Made by a program: the position numbers and the translations under genes
Origin: Pedococcus sp. 5OH_020
Lineage (GTDB): Bacteria; Actinomycetota; Actinomycetes; Actinomycetales; Dermatophilaceae
Reading direction: 5' to 3'
DNA: 64,000 nucleotides
Assembly: GCF_027812955.1 (NCBI RefSeq)
Contig: NZ_JAPYZV010000010.1
Span: 62,001-126,000 of the forward strand
The notes under the pieces: generated by a model
What the model saw: the letters and a program-made list of their open reading frames with translations, nothing else
What the model was told of the DNA's origin: nothing
Databases searched by the model: none
Shown: one piece after another, positions 41,182-50,577 of the stretch
Layout: every line of letters begins with the position of its first letter
Position numbering within the stretch: the stretch's first letter is position 1

Positions 41182-43127
41182 CGGCGGCCGACCCGATCCT
41201 GGACCCGGCAGACGCCGCCGGGCCCACCGAGCAGGTGGACCCACCAGCACCGTCCGCACCACCACGACGTCAGCCCGCCCGCTGGGTCTCACTGAGCGTC
41301 GGCGCCGTGCTCGTGGTCGGGCTGGCGACGCGGGGCTGGGTGGCGTGGCGCGGGTACTACTACCTCGACGACTTCACCTTCATGGCCAAGGCGGCCGGAC
41401 ACTCGGCGCTCGACCCGGACTACCTCCTGGAGCCGTACAACAGCCATCTCATGCCCGGCGCCTACCTGTGGGTCTGGGTGCTGACCTGGACGATGCCCTT
41501 CCACTACGGGGCTGTGGTCGTCGTGACCGTGGCCCTCCAGGCGGTCCTCGGAGGGCTGTTCTACACCCTGCTGCGCCGCCTCTTCGGCGCGTCCCCGCTG
41601 GTGCTCCTACCGTTCGCCGTACTCGTGCTGAGCCCGCTGACGCTGCCCGGCACCACATGGTGGGCGGCCGCCGTGAACCAGGTACCGCAGCAGCTGGCGA
41701 TGGTGGCCGCGCTCCTGGCGCACACCGCCTACCTGCGCACCGGACGAGTGCGACAGGGGCTGCTGGGACCCCTGGCCCTGGTCGGCGGCCTGCTCTTCTC
41801 GGAGAAGACTCTGCTCCTCCTGCCGCTGGTCGCGGGCCTCACGGTGCTCTTCTTCACCACCGGCCCGGCCCGGGGCCGCATCCGGGTAGCGCTCAGCCGG
41901 CACCGCGTCGTGTGGCTCGGCTACGCCGTCGTTGCCCTGCCCTACCTCGGGTACTACGTGACTCATGTCCCCTCGCCCGCCCGGCACCCGGGACAGGGCT
42001 CGGCCCTCGTACAGCTGGGGCTGGAGTCGCTCGTGCGCGGCGTGGTTCCGGCACTGCTCGGCGGCCCCTGGACCTGGGTCCGGATCGGCTACGCGGGGGC
42101 GCTGGCCGACCCGAGCCCCTTCGCGTGCGGGGTGGCCCTCGTGCTGGCGGTCGCGGTGGTGGTGGGGAGTTGCCTGCTCCACCGCGACGCCTGGCGTGGC
42201 TGGGTGCTGGCGACCGGCTACGGGATGCTGAACCTCGTCGTCCTGGCCTTCAGCAGGGCGGCCATCATCGGCCCCGTCATCGGCGACGAGTACCGCTACG
42301 TCACCGACCTCGCCCTCGTCGCGGCCCTCGGACTGGGACTGGCGACCGTCCCTCTCGCCGGACGGTGGCGGCTCGGACCCGCCACCACCCTGGCGCCGCG
42401 GGAGACCGTCCGCAGGTGGTTTGCGTCCTCCCCGGTGCGCGACCAGCTGGCCGAGCTGCCCCGGCCCACGACCGGTGGCGTCGCTGCAGTGGCGACGTCG
42501 GGGCTGGTCCTCAGTGCCACCTGGAGCACGGTGGCCTACGACGAGTTCTGGCACGACAACCCGGCCAGGCCCTGGGTCCGCACCGCCAGTGCCGAGCTCG
42601 CGCGGGCGGACGGCGACGTGGTCCTCGCGGAGGGCTACGTCCCCCAGAAGGTGGCGTGGGCCCTCCTCGGTCCGTACGCCGGCGTCGGCCGGCTGCTCTC
42701 GCCGCTGCCCGAGGCGCCTCGCACTCTGGCGAGCGGCCCAGCCGCCGACGCGTTGTGGATGCTCGACTCGGAGGGGCGCCTGCAGCGGGCAGCCGTCGAG
42801 GGCATCTCGGCTCGCAAGGGCCCGGCGAAGAGCTGCGGCTGGAGGCTCGGGGCCAGGGCGGTCACCATCCCTCTGCAGAAGCGCACCCTTCCGTTCCGCT
42901 GGACCCTGCGCATCGGCTACCTGAGCACGACGTCGACGACCGCCGTCGTGACGGTCGGCGGCCACCGCACCACCGTGCCGTTCCACGCCGGCCTCGGCTC
43001 GGTGTACCTGCTGGTCGACGGCGCTGTCGATCAGGTGACCGTCTCCGCCCTCCAGGACGCGGGCACGCTGTGCACCGACGACGTCACGGTGGGCACCGCC
43101 GTGCCCGCCGCGGGAGGGTCCCGATGA
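41178..43127 (+). CDS. Large membrane protein B, GT-C-like, paralogue of protein A
   Basis: A 649-residue polytopic protein. A Pro/Ala-rich cytosolic leader (1-35) precedes the first segment; the acidic pair at 64-65 (YYYLDDFTFM) lies in the first outer loop, a feature of GT-C glycosyltransferases. About ten segments follow, then a C-terminal domain with CGWRLGARAVTIPL, TLPFRWTLRIGYL and LCTDDVTVG, all echoed in protein A. The two cysteines (CGW ... LCTDD) may form a disulfide outside the cell. It is coupled by 4-nt overlaps to the methyltransferase before it and the acyltransferase after it. It is probably a glycosyltransferase using a polyprenyl-phosphate sugar; donor and acceptor are unknown. 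Confidence 0.88.
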   Translation: MTAADPILDPADAAGPTEQVDPPAPSAPPRRQPARWVSLSVGAVLVVGLATRGWVAWRGYYYLDDFTFMAKAAGHSALDPDYLLEPYNSHLMPGAYLWVWVLTWTMPFHYGAVVVVTVALQAVLGGLFYTLLRRLFGASPLVLLPFAVLVLSPLTLPGTTWWAAAVNQVPQQLAMVAALLAHTAYLRTGRVRQGLLGPLALVGGLLFSEKTLLLLPLVAGLTVLFFTTGPARGRIRVALSRHRVVWLGYAVVALPYLGYYVTHVPSPARHPGQGSALVQLGLESLVRGVVPALLGGPWTWVRIGYAGALADPSPFACGVALVLAVAVVVGSCLLHRDAWRGWVLATGYGMLNLVVLAFSRAAIIGPVIGDEYRYVTDLALVAALGLGLATVPLAGRWRLGPATTLAPRETVRRWFASSPVRDQLAELPRPTTGGVAAVATSGLVLSATWSTVAYDEFWHDNPARPWVRTASAELARADGDVVLAEGYVPQKVAWALLGPYAGVGRLLSPLPEAPRTLASGPAADALWMLDSEGRLQRAAVEGISARKGPAKSCGWRLGARAVTIPLQKRTLPFRWTLRIGYLSTTSTTAVVTVGGHRTTVPFHAGLGSVYLLVDGAVDQVTVSALQDAGTLCTDDVTVGTAVPAAGGSR

Positions 43128-44467
43128 ACCGCGGGCGTCCCGGCCCCGACGCCGGCGCGGACCACGGCGCCTTCCCGGCCCTCGACGGGCTGCGTGCCGT
43201 CGCGGTGGTCGCGGTCGTGCTGACCCACGCCGGCTACTGGACCGGCCGGTACGGCCACGGCTTCGGTGCGGCCTTCCTGGCTCGGATGGACAGCGGCGTC
43301 GCCGTGTTCTTCGTCATCAGCGGCTTCCTGCTCTTCCGCCCCTGGCTGCTCTCCGCGGCCGTCCCGCAGCGGCACACTCCCTCGCTCCAGCGCTACGCCG
43401 TCCGCAGAGCGCTGCGCATCCTGCCCGCGTACTGGCTGGCCGTCGTCCTGTGCCTGGTGCTCGTGCCCCAACAGCAGCACGTCACGGCCCTGGACTGGGT
43501 GCGTCACGCCCTGCTCCTGCAGATCTACCGCTTCGGGTGGTTCCGCGAGGGACTGACCCAGACCTGGAGCCTGGCGACCGAGGCCTCGTTCTACGCGGCC
43601 CTGCCCTTGTTCGGGCTGGCCGTGGCGTGGTGGTTGCGGCGGGCCTGGTCCGCGCCGACCGCCCTGGCGGCGTGCGCGGCGCTCGGCGCGGTACCGGTCG
43701 GCTGGCAGATCTGGCTCCACGCAGGAGCGCACCAGGTCATGGGAGGGTTCTGGCTCCCGGCATACCTCGGGTGGTTCGCCGCCGGTATGGCCCTGGCCGT
43801 GGTCCGCGTGCACCTCGACGCCCACGCCCCGGACCAGGAGTCACGCTGGTGGCGGGCCGAGGCGCTGGGTCGGTACCCGTTCACGTGCTGGGCCGTGACG
43901 GCGGCGGCCCTGCTCGCCGCGATGACGCCGGTGGCGGGACCCCGCTCCCTCACCGCGGACACCGCCGGCCAAGCGGTCACCAAGGCGCTGCTGTACGGCG
44001 TCGTCGGGACGTCGCTGGTGTGGCCGGCGGTGTTCGGCCGGTCACCCCTCACGATGGTGGTGCTGGCGAACCGCCCCCTACGATACCTGGGCGACATCTC
44101 GTACGGCATGTTCCTGTACCACCTGCTGGTACTGACGTGGGTGATGCGCGTACTGGGATATCCGGTGTTCTCCGGGCAGGTCGTCCAGGTGTTCCCGCTG
44201 ACAGTCGTCGGCTCCGCCGCGCTGGCGGCCGTGAGCTTCCGGTTCCTCGAGCGACCGTTCATCCGCCTCGGCCACCGCCGAGGCGAGTCCCAGGGGGAGA
44301 GTCGGCGAGGTGGTCAGCCGCTCTGCGCGCTTCCGCCCGTCTCCGGCGAGGCCGCGCTCGACGCACCGGCACCCGTCGGAGCACAGGTACCCCTCGCAGC
44401 GCTCGAAGCACCGGTACCCACGGGTACCGCGAACCCGAGGCCCAACGCCAGGAGGCACAGCGTCTGA
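43124..44467 (+). CDS. Acyltransferase-3 (OafA/TmaT-like) membrane protein
   Basis: Integral membrane O-acyltransferase of 447 residues with about ten segments. The family opening FPALDGLRAVAVVAVVLTHAGY includes the key His35; SGFLLFRPWLL and LGDISYGMFLYHLLVL follow. In Corynebacteriales a homologue in the equivalent locus (Rv0228) acetylates trehalose mycolates; here a glycan or lipid acceptor is more likely. The family normally ends near RFLERPFIRL; an extra tail of about 60 Ala/Pro/Arg-rich residues runs 154 bp into the convergent aftD gene. The ATG overlaps the protein B stop (ATGA). Confidence 0.9.
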   Translation: MNRGRPGPDAGADHGAFPALDGLRAVAVVAVVLTHAGYWTGRYGHGFGAAFLARMDSGVAVFFVISGFLLFRPWLLSAAVPQRHTPSLQRYAVRRALRILPAYWLAVVLCLVLVPQQQHVTALDWVRHALLLQIYRFGWFREGLTQTWSLATEASFYAALPLFGLAVAWWLRRAWSAPTALAACAALGAVPVGWQIWLHAGAHQVMGGFWLPAYLGWFAAGMALAVVRVHLDAHAPDQESRWWRAEALGRYPFTCWAVTAAALLAAMTPVAGPRSLTADTAGQAVTKALLYGVVGTSLVWPAVFGRSPLTMVVLANRPLRYLGDISYGMFLYHLLVLTWVMRVLGYPVFSGQVVQVFPLTVVGSAALAAVSFRFLERPFIRLGHRRGESQGESRRGGQPLCALPPVSGEAALDAPAPVGAQVPLAALEAPVPTGTANPRPNARRHSV

Positions 44468-47400
44468 GCGGGTGCCGAGCCGGCCGCATAGCTCGTGGAT
44501 CCCCACGGGTCGACGGCGAGCCTGACCACGGCCGCCAGGTAGCACCCGGCGGCGAGCCACGGCAGGGACGCTGCGGCCCTCGCGTGCCGGGAAGCGACGG
44601 ACCACGCCAGCGCCGCCGCTGCACCGACCGCGAGTCCGACCCAGCCGCCGGCGGCAGCGAGCACGACCAGCCCCACCACGGCCGGTGACGGCCCCGTACC
44701 GACGCGGGGCGTGACCGCTCGAGGTGAGCCGCCGCGTCGACCCGGAACGACCGCGCCGAGCAGCAGCGCGAACGCGGCGAGGAGGCCGAGCGCCAGCCCC
44801 GAGCGCATCAGCCGGTCGGGTGCGAAGTCCAGGTGGACCACCGCGGTGGAGGTGCCGCCGGGCACGACATACCCCTGCTGCCAGCCGTCGACCGTGACTC
44901 GGCGCAGCTCACGGCCCGCCACCGTGGCGTGCCAGCCCTCGTTCGCGTTCTCGTGCACCGTGAGCACAGTCTCCTCGCGGCGCGGTCCCACCGTGACGGC
45001 CCGGTGGGTGGGGTCCCAGCGACCCGTCCGCACCTCTGGTGTGGGCGGATCGGCCGTCGGCGCACTCTCGGGAGACTCGGTGGCGGCCAGCACCACTCCG
45101 TCCGGGGTCCACGTCTGCGTGCCGGGGAGCCGCACCCGGTGGGTGCCCTGCTGCACGGTCAGCGACGCCAGACCGCACGGCTGCGCAACCATCGGCTGCA
45201 GTCGGCGCAGGGCGTCCACAGTGGTGTCCACGCGCGTGGCGAAGGCCTGGTCGTCGAGGAACAGGCCAGGGCCCTGCCCGCAGCCGAGATGCACGGGACG
45301 GGAACGGACGGCGTCGAGCGCTGCCGCGGTGGCTGTGTGCGTCACCCGGGGGATCTCCACCTCGCTGACCCCCACGCCGAGATGCACCAGCCGCCGCTGC
45401 GCGGGGTCGTAGCTGGAGGCCAGGGTCGGAGCCCGAACCAGCATGGTGAGGCGGTCCGTGGCGAGCGTGTCGAAGAGCACCTCCCCGTCGGCGCCCACCG
45501 CAACCACCCGGTTGCCGGCCGGACTGGTGATGGTGACCTCGGTGGGCGCCGTGGCGGCGACTGCGGGATCGAGGACGAGCCGCAGGTGGGAGATCCTCCG
45601 GGCGCCGTGCCAGCGGAGCTCCAGCGATGGGCGGGCGTCGGCCGGGTCGGCGACCCAGGCGGTCCCGAGGTCACCGTCGACGGCGGACGCGGCGGAACCC
45701 CCGGGATCCGGGACGGCCGCCGAGGACCCCGTAGCGCTGACCGGCCCACCGGCTGCCCTCCGCAGGAGCCGGTCGAGGGGAGCGCCAGGCGTGGGCACCA
45801 CGGTCGCCTGCACGGCATACCGCTGCGACGTCGGTGAGGTGAACGTCCGGTCGAGGCCGGCGGCATCCTCGCCGGCGGTGGAGCGGCCGGTGGCGCACAG
45901 CGTCCGGGCCGATGTGGACACACACGAGTCCCGACGCCCGGACGTCGTGAGCACCACCGCGCGGAGCGCGACCGGTGTGGTCGACGGGGCCAGCACCACA
46001 GTCCGGCTCACTGTCACGCCCGGGACGGCGAGCTCGCTCACGCCCAGCGGCGCGTCGAGGTCCGCGCCTGCGACCCGGTCCCCCAGCTGGAGCCGTAGGC
46101 CGGCCGCACGAGCGACGGGGACGCGCAGGTCCACGGACGTGGCGCCGTCGAGACGCGTCGTCGCGGACCGGCCGGCCACCTTCACGGTGACGCTGCGCAG
46201 CTGCGACCCCGGCACAACCGTCAGGTGGGTCCTCGAGAGGTCCACGACCCGACCGAAGTCCACCGAGAGCCACTGCTGTGCGACGGGAAGCCCCGGGTTG
46301 GGACGCCAGGCGGTCCGGGGGCTGCCGTCGATGGCCGAGTAGGGCATCGCGGACTGGTCGACCGACGGTACGGCGTCGGCATCGGCTGCCGAGGAGGAGG
46401 CCTCGACCGCGCGGACACCATCGAGGCGCGCCTCGGCAGGCGCCACCTCACCGGCGTCGTAGTCGCGGCTCGGCTTGTCGATCCGGAGTGGGTCCGTCGC
46501 AGAGAGGGTCGCCGACTCGTTGGCCGCGCCCCCGGCGAAGCTGGTCTCGCGACGCCGCGGTGTGTCGGTCAGCACGGTGCCCGAGGAGGTCAGCAGCGCC
46601 GCTCCGCTGCCCAGCTGTCCGGCGTCCTGGAGCGCCACGAGCGACTCGCTACCACCCTGCACCTGCTGGACCTGCGACCGCGGCGTGACGGTCACGCGGC
46701 TGTCGCCGCCACCCCGGATCTCGAAGACCTCGAGGGCGGGGTACGGCACGTTGAGGAACTGGTCGTAGGCGAGCGTCACACTGCCGCGCGAGCCGACGGT
46801 GGGACCGAAGGTCGCGACCCGGACGACGTCCGCCGAGGCCTCGAGGGCCTGGTGCACCAGCACGGGGCTCGTCGCTCCGACCGCCCCGTAGTCCAGGTCG
46901 TTGCGGACCAGCACGTACCGCACGCCGCCTCGCTTGAGGGCCGTCACAAGCCCGGGGCCGCCTCGACCGGCCGAGAAGGCATGTTCCACGGAGTCCAGCC
47001 AGCGGATGTGGCCCGTCGTGGTGAGAGGGATGGTGTTGCGGACGTCCCACGGCTGCCTGGCGAGCGGCTGCAGCGGCTCGTCGTTGGTGTTCCCCCAGTC
47101 GTAGACGCCGAAGCGCGAACCAGGGGCCAGGAGCGTGCGGCCCGTGGCGTCGGCGTGGTCCAGCCAGCGTGCCGCGTCGCTCCAGTACCCCGGCACCGCA
47201 CTGAACCCCTGGGCCGGTGCCGCCTTCATGGACAGCAGCGGTACCGCGGCGCCGAGGACTGCGAAGAGCGCGGCGACGAAGACGAGCGCGCGCGTGGCGC
47301 GGGTCTCGGCCACGCTGCGGCCTCGGCCCAAGGCGTCCACCAAGGCGGCGAGCCCGAGCACCAGTGGCAGCCGAACGGCGACGTCGAACTTATGGACGTT

Positions 47401-48540
47401 GCGCAGCGGCGCCAGCGCACCGTCCAGGGCGGCGCGCAGCGTCTGGGAGCCGAACCCGTCCACACTCCCCACGTGACCGAGAGTCACCAGGACGACTCCG
47501 GCGGCCAGGCTCGCGAGCAGCCAGCGGCGGTGCGGCATCGCCGGGAGGAAGAGTCCTGCGACCCCGGCCGCGGCCACGGCTCCGGTGAGCAGCACGAGCA
47601 CCGGGGACGTGAGCAGCATCGCCCCTGCGGTCGACCCGGACGCCGAGAGGTACCCGATCCAGTCGTGCGTCCCGCGAAGCACCTCGACCAGGTTGGTGGT
47701 GCTCGTCGTCACCGACGCACTCTCGATGTAGCCCAGGAACGGCGGGCTGAAGCGGCCGAGCAACAGCAGGGGCACCAGCCACCACGAGCAGGCCAGCAGG
47801 ACAGCCAGCGCCCACCACCCCGCCAGCGCCGCGAGCGCCCGGTCGAGGCGCCTCGTGGCGAACCACGCCATGGCAGGCACCACAGCGGCCAGGACCAGGG
47901 TGGCGTTGACGCCGCCCATGCACAGCACGGGCACGCCGGACAGGAATGCGGTCCGGCGCGCGGAGCGCGTCGCAGCGGCATCCGAGACGAGCGGGACGAG
48001 GACCCAAGGGGCCAGCGCCATCGGCCACGCCTCTGCGGACACCGGGCCGAGGACGGTGAGGAGGTGCGGCGACACGGCGAACGCCGCGCCTGCCAGGAGC
48101 TGTCCGGCGGGGGACCCGACCCGCAGCCGCCGTGCGAGGGCCACGACTCCGGTGAACCCCACGCAGAGCACCACCGACCACCACAGCCGCTGAACCACCC
48201 AGGCCGGCGCTCCGGCCAGGTGGCCCAGCGCGAAGAAGGGCCCCATCGGGAACAGGTACCCGTACGCCTGGTTCTGGAGCTGGCCGGACGCACCCAGTGG
48301 GTCCCAGAGGTGCAGCGCACGCTGGAGGAACCCGACGGGGTCGACCACGAGGTCCAGCTTGGTGTCGGCCACCGTCGCTCCGCTCGAGGACCCCAGGGCG
48401 AAGGCGGTCAGCAGGGCACAGACCACCACCTGCCGCACGGTCCAGATGAACGACGCCGAGCCGCCCGGTGCCGGCCCGTCGGGACGTGAGAGCTGCCGCG
48501 GAGGAGACGCGGCCCGAGCGGGCTCGGTCATCGCGGCCAC
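44314..48540 (-). CDS. aftD: Alpha-(1->3)-arabinofuranosyltransferase AftD-type (DUF3367)
   Basis: Very large membrane glycosyltransferase. In mycobacteria AftD branches the arabinan of arabinogalactan and lipoarabinomannan using decaprenyl-phospho-arabinose. The 1408 residues match mycobacterial AftD length. The N-terminal GT-C part has about eleven segments with acidic first-loop residues (DTKLDLVVDP near 59). A long external beta-rich middle with carbohydrate-binding-module-like domains (RTAWRPNP ... QQWLSVDFGRVVDLSRTHL) follows, then C-terminal membrane segments. The start may be GTG 48540 or ATG 48531. The 3' end overlaps the convergent acyltransferase by 154 bp. ubiA-dprE1-dprE2, which make the donor, are 4 kb away. 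Confidence 0.92.
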   Translation of the reverse strand: MAAMTEPARAASPPRQLSRPDGPAPGGSASFIWTVRQVVVCALLTAFALGSSSGATVADTKLDLVVDPVGFLQRALHLWDPLGASGQLQNQAYGYLFPMGPFFALGHLAGAPAWVVQRLWWSVVLCVGFTGVVALARRLRVGSPAGQLLAGAAFAVSPHLLTVLGPVSAEAWPMALAPWVLVPLVSDAAATRSARRTAFLSGVPVLCMGGVNATLVLAAVVPAMAWFATRRLDRALAALAGWWALAVLLACSWWLVPLLLLGRFSPPFLGYIESASVTTSTTNLVEVLRGTHDWIGYLSASGSTAGAMLLTSPVLVLLTGAVAAAGVAGLFLPAMPHRRWLLASLAAGVVLVTLGHVGSVDGFGSQTLRAALDGALAPLRNVHKFDVAVRLPLVLGLAALVDALGRGRSVAETRATRALVFVAALFAVLGAAVPLLSMKAAPAQGFSAVPGYWSDAARWLDHADATGRTLLAPGSRFGVYDWGNTNDEPLQPLARQPWDVRNTIPLTTTGHIRWLDSVEHAFSAGRGGPGLVTALKRGGVRYVLVRNDLDYGAVGATSPVLVHQALEASADVVRVATFGPTVGSRGSVTLAYDQFLNVPYPALEVFEIRGGGDSRVTVTPRSQVQQVQGGSESLVALQDAGQLGSGAALLTSSGTVLTDTPRRRETSFAGGAANESATLSATDPLRIDKPSRDYDAGEVAPAEARLDGVRAVEASSSAADADAVPSVDQSAMPYSAIDGSPRTAWRPNPGLPVAQQWLSVDFGRVVDLSRTHLTVVPGSQLRSVTVKVAGRSATTRLDGATSVDLRVPVARAAGLRLQLGDRVAGADLDAPLGVSELAVPGVTVSRTVVLAPSTTPVALRAVVLTTSGRRDSCVSTSARTLCATGRSTAGEDAAGLDRTFTSPTSQRYAVQATVVPTPGAPLDRLLRRAAGGPVSATGSSAAVPDPGGSAASAVDGDLGTAWVADPADARPSLELRWHGARRISHLRLVLDPAVAATAPTEVTITSPAGNRVVAVGADGEVLFDTLATDRLTMLVRAPTLASSYDPAQRRLVHLGVGVSEVEIPRVTHTATAAALDAVRSRPVHLGCGQGPGLFLDDQAFATRVDTTVDALRRLQPMVAQPCGLASLTVQQGTHRVRLPGTQTWTPDGVVLAATESPESAPTADPPTPEVRTGRWDPTHRAVTVGPRREETVLTVHENANEGWHATVAGRELRRVTVDGWQQGYVVPGGTSTAVVHLDFAPDRLMRSGLALGLLAAFALLLGAVVPGRRGGSPRAVTPRVGTGPSPAVVGLVVLAAAGGWVGLAVGAAAALAWSVASRHARAAASLPWLAAGCYLAAVVRLAVDPWGSTSYAAGSAPAQTLCLLALGLGFAVPVGTGASSAARGTCAPTGAGASSAASPETGGSAQSG

Positions 48541-48541
48541 G

Positions 48542-49303
48542 TCAGTGCACCCGCAGGACGATCACGAGGTTCCAGACCGCCACCTCGCGAAGGATAGGTA
48601 CCTTCGCGACCCAGTGGGCCCACCGCGGGTGGTATCTGGGGAAGACGGCGACGACCTCGGCGTCACTGGTCGTGCGTGCCCAGCGAACCAGCCGGCCCGC
48701 GTGGGTGGCGAAGAGGGACCGGCCGAAGTCGTTCTTGGGACGGCGCCCGCGGGACCGCGCGAACCGGTCCGCCGCGTACCGGCCGCCCAGGTAGTGCCAC
48801 GGCGCGGTCTCGTGGCCACCCCACGGCGAGAACCAGGTGGTCCAGGACAGGAACACGATTCCGCCGGGCCGCGTGACGCGGACCATCTCCGCCGCCATCG
48901 CGTAGGGGTCGCGCACGTGCTCCAGGACGTTGCTGGAGTAGCTGAGGTCCACCGCGTCGGTGGCCAGGGGCAGCAGCATCCCGCTCCCCTGCACCGTGTT
49001 GGCCCCCGGCTCGCCCACAGCCCCGAGCTCGCCGGCGTCCGCATCGAGCGCCGCATAGCGAGCCCCCGCGCTCTCGAAGGCCCGGGCGAAGTAGCCGGGT
49101 CCCCCTCCGACGTCCACGACGGTCGCGCCGTCCAGGTCCAGGAAGCGACCGACCTCCCGCACGGAGTCCCGCGCCAGTAGGCCGTAGAAGACCTCTGGAC
49201 GGCTCTGCTCGAGCCGGAAGGCACGGAAGAGCTGCACCGACCGCCGCAGCGAGCCCGGGGGCGCGAGGGGGGTGCTCGCAGTCTGCGAGGCTGCTGCTGT
49301 CAC
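48542..49303 (-). CDS. SAM-dependent methyltransferase (Rv0224c/MtrP-like position)
   Basis: Class I methyltransferase of 253 residues. The SAM motif TVVDVGGGPGYFARAFE lies near residue 61, followed by LSYSSNVLEHVRDPYAM and RVTRPGGIVFLSWTTWFSPWGGHE. The aromatic WTTWFSPWGGHETAPWHYLGG block matches what I remember of the mycobacterial Rv0224c group, whose corynebacterial member affects mycolate transport. It is upstream of and adjacent to aftD (1 nt), and divergent from the GT4 gene, exactly as Rv0224c is divergent from Rv0225. Confidence 0.88.
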   Translation of the reverse strand: MTAAASQTASTPLAPPGSLRRSVQLFRAFRLEQSRPEVFYGLLARDSVREVGRFLDLDGATVVDVGGGPGYFARAFESAGARYAALDADAGELGAVGEPGANTVQGSGMLLPLATDAVDLSYSSNVLEHVRDPYAMAAEMVRVTRPGGIVFLSWTTWFSPWGGHETAPWHYLGGRYAADRFARSRGRRPKNDFGRSLFATHAGRLVRWARTTSDAEVVAVFPRYHPRWAHWVAKVPILREVAVWNLVIVLRVH

Positions 49304-49343
49304 TGCGGGCGTCTCCGATGACTTCTGGCGTGCTACCGGCAGG

Positions 49344-49349
49344 TAGGAT
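49344..49349 (+). promoter_or_regulatory. Candidate -10 box of the GT4 gene
   Basis: TAGGAT 38 nt before the preferred GTG start, with TGACTT 19 nt upstream as a possible -35. It lies within the longer reading of the gene, which argues for the shorter protein. Confidence 0.4.
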
Positions 49350-49386
49350 AACGCGACCTCCGACGACGAAGGACCGCGCGACTACG

Positions 49387-50577
49387 GTGAGCCCCCGCAC
49401 TACCTCGGCACGCCACGTGCTGATCCTGAACTGGCGAGACACGGGCCACCCCGACGGTGGTGGCTCCGAGGTCTACGCCGAGCGCATCGCCGACGGCCTG
49501 GCCCACCGGGGCCACCGGGTGACGCTGCTCACCGCACGCTATGCCGGGTCTGCGGCGGCGGAGACGCGGCCCAGCGGCGTGGAGGTCCGGCGTGCCGGTG
49601 GACGGCTCGGCGTGTACCCCCGGGCGGCGCTCACGGTGCTGCTGCGCAAGGTGGCCCGGCCGGACCTCATCATCGAGACCCAGAACGGCTTCCCGTTCCT
49701 GGCCGCCCTGTGGGCACCTCGGGTCCCGCATGTGGTGCTCGTCCACCACGTCCATCGGGAGCAGTGGCCGGTCGTGTTCCCCGCACCGGTGGCCCGCCTC
49801 GGCTGGTGGCTCGAGTCCCGGCTGGCACCGTGGCTCAACCGGAGTCGTCCCTACGTCACCGTCTCGGACGTGAGCCGTGACGAGCTGGTCGAGCTCGGCA
49901 TCGCCGCCGATCGGATCCGGGTCGTGCACAACGGCGTCATCCCGCCACCGCCGCACGACGTGCCACGCACCCCGCACCCCCAGCTGCTCGTCCTCGGGCG
50001 GCTCGTCCCGCACAAGCGGGTCGAGCTGGCGCTGGAGGTCGCGGAGCGGCTTCGGCCCGAGTTCCCGGACCTTCGGCTCGTCGTCGCCGGGCGTGGGTGG
50101 TGGGAGGACGAGCTGCGCGGTGAGATCGCGTCACGCGGGATCGGCCACTTCGTGCAGATGGCAGGGTTCGTCAGTGCTCAGGAGCGCCATCGCCTGTATG
50201 CCGGGAGCTGGGTCTCGCTGGTGCCGTCCCTGAAGGAGGGATGGGGCCTCGTCGTCGTGGAGGCCGGGCTGCACGAGACACCGAGCGTGGCCTTCCAAGG
50301 CGCGGGCGGGGTTGCCGAGTCGATCATGGACGGCCTCACGGGCGTGCTGGCTCGCCAGGACGACGTCGAGCACTTCACCGAGCTCACCCGCGGGCTCCTC
50401 CGAGACGTCAGGGCTCGCGAGGAGATGGGGGCGGCCGCCATGGCGTTCGCCGGCCGGTTCACCTGGGCAGAGGCCATTGCGCGCTTCGACGAGCTGGTCG
50501 CCGAGCTCACGGACGACGGCTCGTGCCTCAGGCCGACCAGCGGCTCAGGTCGACTGCCTCAGCGGCTGGTGCCGTAG
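49387..50577 (+). CDS. GT4-family glycosyltransferase (Rv0225-like)
   Basis: Cytosolic retaining glycosyltransferase of GT-B fold. GTG 49387 is preferred, giving 396 residues that begin close to the first beta strand (HVLILNWRDTGHPDGGGSEVY); ATG 49318 would leave only 14 nt to the divergent gene and include a -10-like box. The donor-site motif PSLKEGWGLVVVEAG contains the paired glutamates typical of GT4. LVLGRLVPHKRVELALE marks the start of the second domain. It probably adds a nucleotide-sugar to a lipid-linked intermediate on the inner face, for the large membrane enzymes encoded beside it to use or flip. Confidence 0.9.
   Translation: MSPRTTSARHVLILNWRDTGHPDGGGSEVYAERIADGLAHRGHRVTLLTARYAGSAAAETRPSGVEVRRAGGRLGVYPRAALTVLLRKVARPDLIIETQNGFPFLAALWAPRVPHVVLVHHVHREQWPVVFPAPVARLGWWLESRLAPWLNRSRPYVTVSDVSRDELVELGIAADRIRVVHNGVIPPPPHDVPRTPHPQLLVLGRLVPHKRVELALEVAERLRPEFPDLRLVVAGRGWWEDELRGEIASRGIGHFVQMAGFVSAQERHRLYAGSWVSLVPSLKEGWGLVVVEAGLHETPSVAFQGAGGVAESIMDGLTGVLARQDDVEHFTELTRGLLRDVRAREEMGAAAMAFAGRFTWAEAIARFDELVAELTDDGSCLRPTSGSGRLPQRLVP

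Noticed and set aside
46225-48489. 754-codon open frame on the plus strand
   Set aside because: Antisense to aftD. The product is Arg/Gly/His-rich without family motifs; it is a GC-bias shadow of a real gene.
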